Positions 22,617 through 24,962 of a stretch of 24,962 nt of DNA are shown here, piece after piece. Source of the DNA: a virus. The notes beneath the pieces are model-generated. The model had not been told where the DNA came from, made no database searches, and worked only from the letters and a program-made list of their open reading frames with translations. The stretch spans positions 7,149 to 32,110 of the IMG/VR virus record IMGVR_UViG_3300037847_000523; one strand, given 5' to 3'. Positions within the stretch are counted from its first letter, which is position 1, and each line of letters begins with the position of its first letter. The translations under genes were made by a program, and so were the position numbers.

Positions 22617-24902
22617 TTATAAAGCAATTGCCATTGCTGTTGCAAATCCTTTAGTTGCCGCACTACCTGTTGCATAAGTTTTAATATCACTAGCTGGTAT
22701 TTGCTTTGAAGTTGTTCCATCTATTACTATAAAAGCATCTGAATCTGCAATTGTTATAGATGAAGTAGATTTAGCAGAGCCATCTAATAAATTTAATTCT
22801 GCTGCTGTAGACCCTACATTAGTGCCACCTATATCTAGTGTAGTCATTGAAACTTCACCTGCAACAGTAAGAACCCCATCTGCTAAGGTCATTAAATCTG
22901 TATCATCAGTATGCCCAATAGTTGTGCCGTTTATATTTATATTATCTACTACTGCTTGGGTTACAGCAGAATTTGTACCCAATGTTACTCCATCAATAGC
23001 ACCACCATCTATATCTATAGAACTAAGTGTTCCAAGAGATGTAATATTTGTTTGTGCTGCTGTTTGTAATGTACCTGCAAGTTGAGTAGCTGTTAGTCTA
23101 CCTGTGCTTGGATTATAAGTTAAATCACCATCAGATTCTAATCCTAAATTACCACCATCTACATCTCCACCTGCTGTAAATACAACTGCATTATCCTCGT
23201 TTGTGTTTTCGTTATCTGTAATTGTAACTGTAGTTGCAACAGTAGCTGTTGCTGCATTACCAGAGTATCCAGATGATGTGATTGTACCTAGTGATGCACC
23301 TGCATCTGCAAATGTAATTGTTCCACCATCTGCGTTTAGTTCTATGTTTGCTTCCGCATCAAGAGTAATACTACCAGATGACAATGAATCTATTTCAGCT
23401 ATCTTAGGTGTGGTTAATGTTTTGTTAGTAAGTGTGTCTGTTGTTGCTCTACCTACTAGTGTGTCAGTTGAAACTGGTAAAGTAACAGTTACATTACCTG
23501 AATAATCAGAGTGAGCAGCACTTTGTAGTTGCGTGTAGTGAGCATTGCTTACTTCACAATAAAATCTTACATAAGACTGTGCACCAGAGTTTTTAATTGA
23601 TATGGCACCTGACTGCATGTCAATACCATTAGAGCCATCTATTCTAACAACACCTGAACCATTTGGTGTAAGTGCTATATTACCATCTGAAGTAGATACT
23701 AAAGCATTACCATTTACATCTAAATCACCCCCAAGTTGAGGTGTAGTGTCATCCACTACATCTGTTATTGCACCTGATGATGCTAATCCTGATACAACCT
23801 GAGACCTTGATACTTTTTTCAAGCCCCCACCAGATGTGTCTACTGCTAAAAATACATCATCATTTGCTATAGATGTTATTTCTGCTAAATCACCAACTGC
23901 TACAGGATTAAAATTTGTGCCATCTGCAACAAGTATATGACCTGATGTATTTGTTCCCATGACCAAATCATCACCTGATATAGTTAAGTCACCAGTTACA
24001 ACAACATCTCCGTTAAATGTAGCTTTACCTGCAAGTGCCATGTCAATATCTAATGCAGTGATAGCAGACGCACCATCTGTTCCTTTAATTTTAAAATTTT
24101 TATCTGCTGTGCTAACAGTTAATTCAACATCTGTAGAATTGTTAGCTATGTCAAGTATGGATGTTCCGTCATCTTTAATAGTTACATTTGCCCCATTTGC
24201 GTCAAGAACAAGGTCACCTTCAACATCTAGTGTAAGGTCTCCTGCTGATGTAGCTATTGTACCCGCATCGGTTAGCGTAATATTACCCTCTAAAAATAAA
24301 TCTTGGAATGCTGCTGATGCAGAACCAATATCATGTGTATCGTCTGCAGCTGGTAGAATATTACCCGTTACAGTTAATCCGCCTGCAAGTGTCATATTAC
24401 CACTAGTATCTAAAGTAAGTTTTGTTGCACCGCCTACAGTGCCACCTGTATCAATCTTTAAATTATCACTATCATCATCATCTACACCAATGGTAAATTC
24501 ATCTGTGCCGCCGATTTGGAAAGAAAGATGTGGGTCACCCGAAGATATGTCAATGTTTACTTCACCACCATCATTTGTGAGTATAGTGCCATCATATAAA
24601 AGATTAGACTCACCTATTAAAGCAGAACCAGTTCCAGTAATAACACGATTATCTACGTTACCAGTAATTGCTACAAGACCTTCTCCAATAAAATTAGACT
24701 TAGTTATGTATTTAATTTTATCAGGCGTTTCAGAAACATCTAATACAAGAACTAAATCACCATCTGCTGCTGCGGTTATTACTTCTTGGTCTGTAAAAAT
24801 ATCTTCATCAATAGATGTAGCTTTTACATTAGTATCAAAAAGGTTAGGTCGCCCTAATCCTCCTAAGATAATATTATTTCTGGCACCTTGTCCTACAGGC
24901 AT
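22617..24902 (-). CDS. Long repetitive tail fibre-like protein, 761 aa
   Basis: A 761-aa protein built from repeated beta modules rich in Asp, Gly, Thr and Ala. Examples include GNITLTDAGTIATSAGDLTL, the matching GSITLDAEANIELNADGG, and GDLTISGDDLVMGTNTSGH, which is nearly identical to a segment of the 557-aa fibre. TDTLTNKTLTTPKI is a signature often seen in marine phage fibres. The C-terminus (residues 700-761) contains TAAELNLLDGSAKSTSS. It is likely a trimeric fibre on the tail or capsid. ATG 24902 follows GGGGGAGA, 3 nt after the upstream stop. No enzymatic motif was seen; the host receptor is unknown. Confidence 0.82.
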   Translation of the reverse strand: MPVGQGARNNIILGGLGRPNLFDTNVKATSIDEDIFTDQEVITAAADGDLVLVLDVSETPDKIKYITKSNFIGEGLVAITGNVDNRVITGTGSALIGESNLLYDGTILTNDGGEVNIDISSGDPHLSFQIGGTDEFTIGVDDDDSDNLKIDTGGTVGGATKLTLDTSGNMTLAGGLTVTGNILPAADDTHDIGSASAAFQDLFLEGNITLTDAGTIATSAGDLTLDVEGDLVLDANGANVTIKDDGTSILDIANNSTDVELTVSTADKNFKIKGTDGASAITALDIDMALAGKATFNGDVVVTGDLTISGDDLVMGTNTSGHILVADGTNFNPVAVGDLAEITSIANDDVFLAVDTSGGGLKKVSRSQVVSGLASSGAITDVVDDTTPQLGGDLDVNGNALVSTSDGNIALTPNGSGVVRIDGSNGIDMQSGAISIKNSGAQSYVRFYCEVSNAHYTQLQSAAHSDYSGNVTVTLPVSTDTLVGRATTDTLTNKTLTTPKIAEIDSLSSGSITLDAEANIELNADGGTITFADAGASLGTITSSGYSGNAATATVATTVTITDNENTNEDNAVVFTAGGDVDGGNLGLESDGDLTYNPSTGRLTATQLAGTLQTAAQTNITSLGTLSSIDIDGGAIDGVTLGTNSAVTQAVVDNININGTTIGHTDDTDLMTLADGVLTVAGEVSMTTLDIGGTNVGSTAAELNLLDGSAKSTSSITIADSDAFIVIDGTTSKQIPASDIKTYATGSAATKGFATAMAIAL

Positions 24903-24905
24903 TGA

Positions 24906-24962
24906 TTATCTCCCCCATGCGATTCCTCTAATTCTAGCGTTTGTTGATGCTGCTCTAATTAT
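24906..24962 (-). CDS. C-terminal end of an unknown gene, cut by window edge
   Basis: An open frame runs from the window edge to TAA at 24908-24906, giving 18 visible residues ending ASTNARIRGIAWGR. The spacing to the next start (3 nt) and the ribosome site inside its last codons fit the tight packing of its neighbours, which is why I call it coding. Function cannot be judged from so little sequence. Confidence 0.5.
   Translation of the reverse strand: MIRAASTNARIRGIAWGR

Noticed and set aside
22822-23505. Plus-strand open frames opposite the 761-aa fibre
   Set aside because: Shadow frames created by the repetitive Thr/Gly/Asp codons of the fibre; same Val/Pro-rich composition as the other antisense frames.
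1-24962. Search for tRNAs, rRNA, CRISPR arrays, transposases, integrase and lysogeny genes
   Set aside because: None seen by eye. Genes are packed so tightly that the largest gap is about 74 nt, leaving little room; a tRNA scan would be decisive.

Overview
The window is a densely packed piece of a tailed double-stranded DNA bacteriophage genome (Caudoviricetes). It is AT-rich and every supportable gene lies on the minus strand, so transcription runs from base 24962 down to base 1. No rRNA, tRNA, CRISPR array, insertion sequence, integrase or repressor was seen. The replication set (family A DNA polymerase, CHC2/TOPRIM primase, DnaB-type helicase, SSB), the long repetitive fibres and a virus-encoded ribosomal protein bS21 together suggest a lytic marine or freshwater phage. 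That habitat and lifestyle reading is inference, and I cannot name the host. One tail tube-like gene, no sheath gene and a short tape measure (355 aa) suggest a non-contractile, siphovirus-like tail.

Layout in the direction of transcription. (1) 24.9-20.5 kb: the last codons of an unknown gene, then two long repetitive fibre proteins (761 and 557 aa), each followed by a paralogous ~108-aa protein starting MAQDF; this is a duplicated cassette. (2) 20.2-16.4 kb: three consecutive repeat-rich, probably beta-helical proteins and a 135-aa protein. (3) 16.3-14.1 kb: two small proteins, a head-tail adaptor-like protein and a tail-completion-like protein. (4) 14.05-6.7 kb: the tail module, with large tail tube protein, tail assembly chaperone pair joined by a probable programmed -1 frameshift, tape measure, distal tail/baseplate protein, and a 1121-aa hub/fibre protein ending in a Peptidase_S74 intramolecular chaperone. 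(5) 6.7-0.55 kb: an HTH/zinc-finger protein, a sigma-70-like factor, DnaB-type helicase, a zinc-ribbon protein, primase, SSB, family A DNA polymerase and bS21. (6) 0.55-0 kb: two small unknown proteins, the second cut by the window edge.

How it may work together. Genes mostly overlap by a few bases or sit within about 15 nt of each other, implying long polycistronic transcripts and translational coupling. Most of the wider gaps, all in the structural half, hold the motif AGTATAATAAA 15-18 nt before a start codon. This resembles a phage late promoter (compare T4 TATAAATA). With the small phage sigma-like factor it suggests a T4 gp55-like late transcription switch. bS21, the sigma-like factor and the two zinc proteins would then form a host-takeover set alongside the replisome.

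The observations most worth following are the bS21 gene, the -1 frameshift site with its predicted hairpin or pseudoknot, the AGTATAATAAA motif set, the duplicated fibre cassette, and the hub-S74 fusion.
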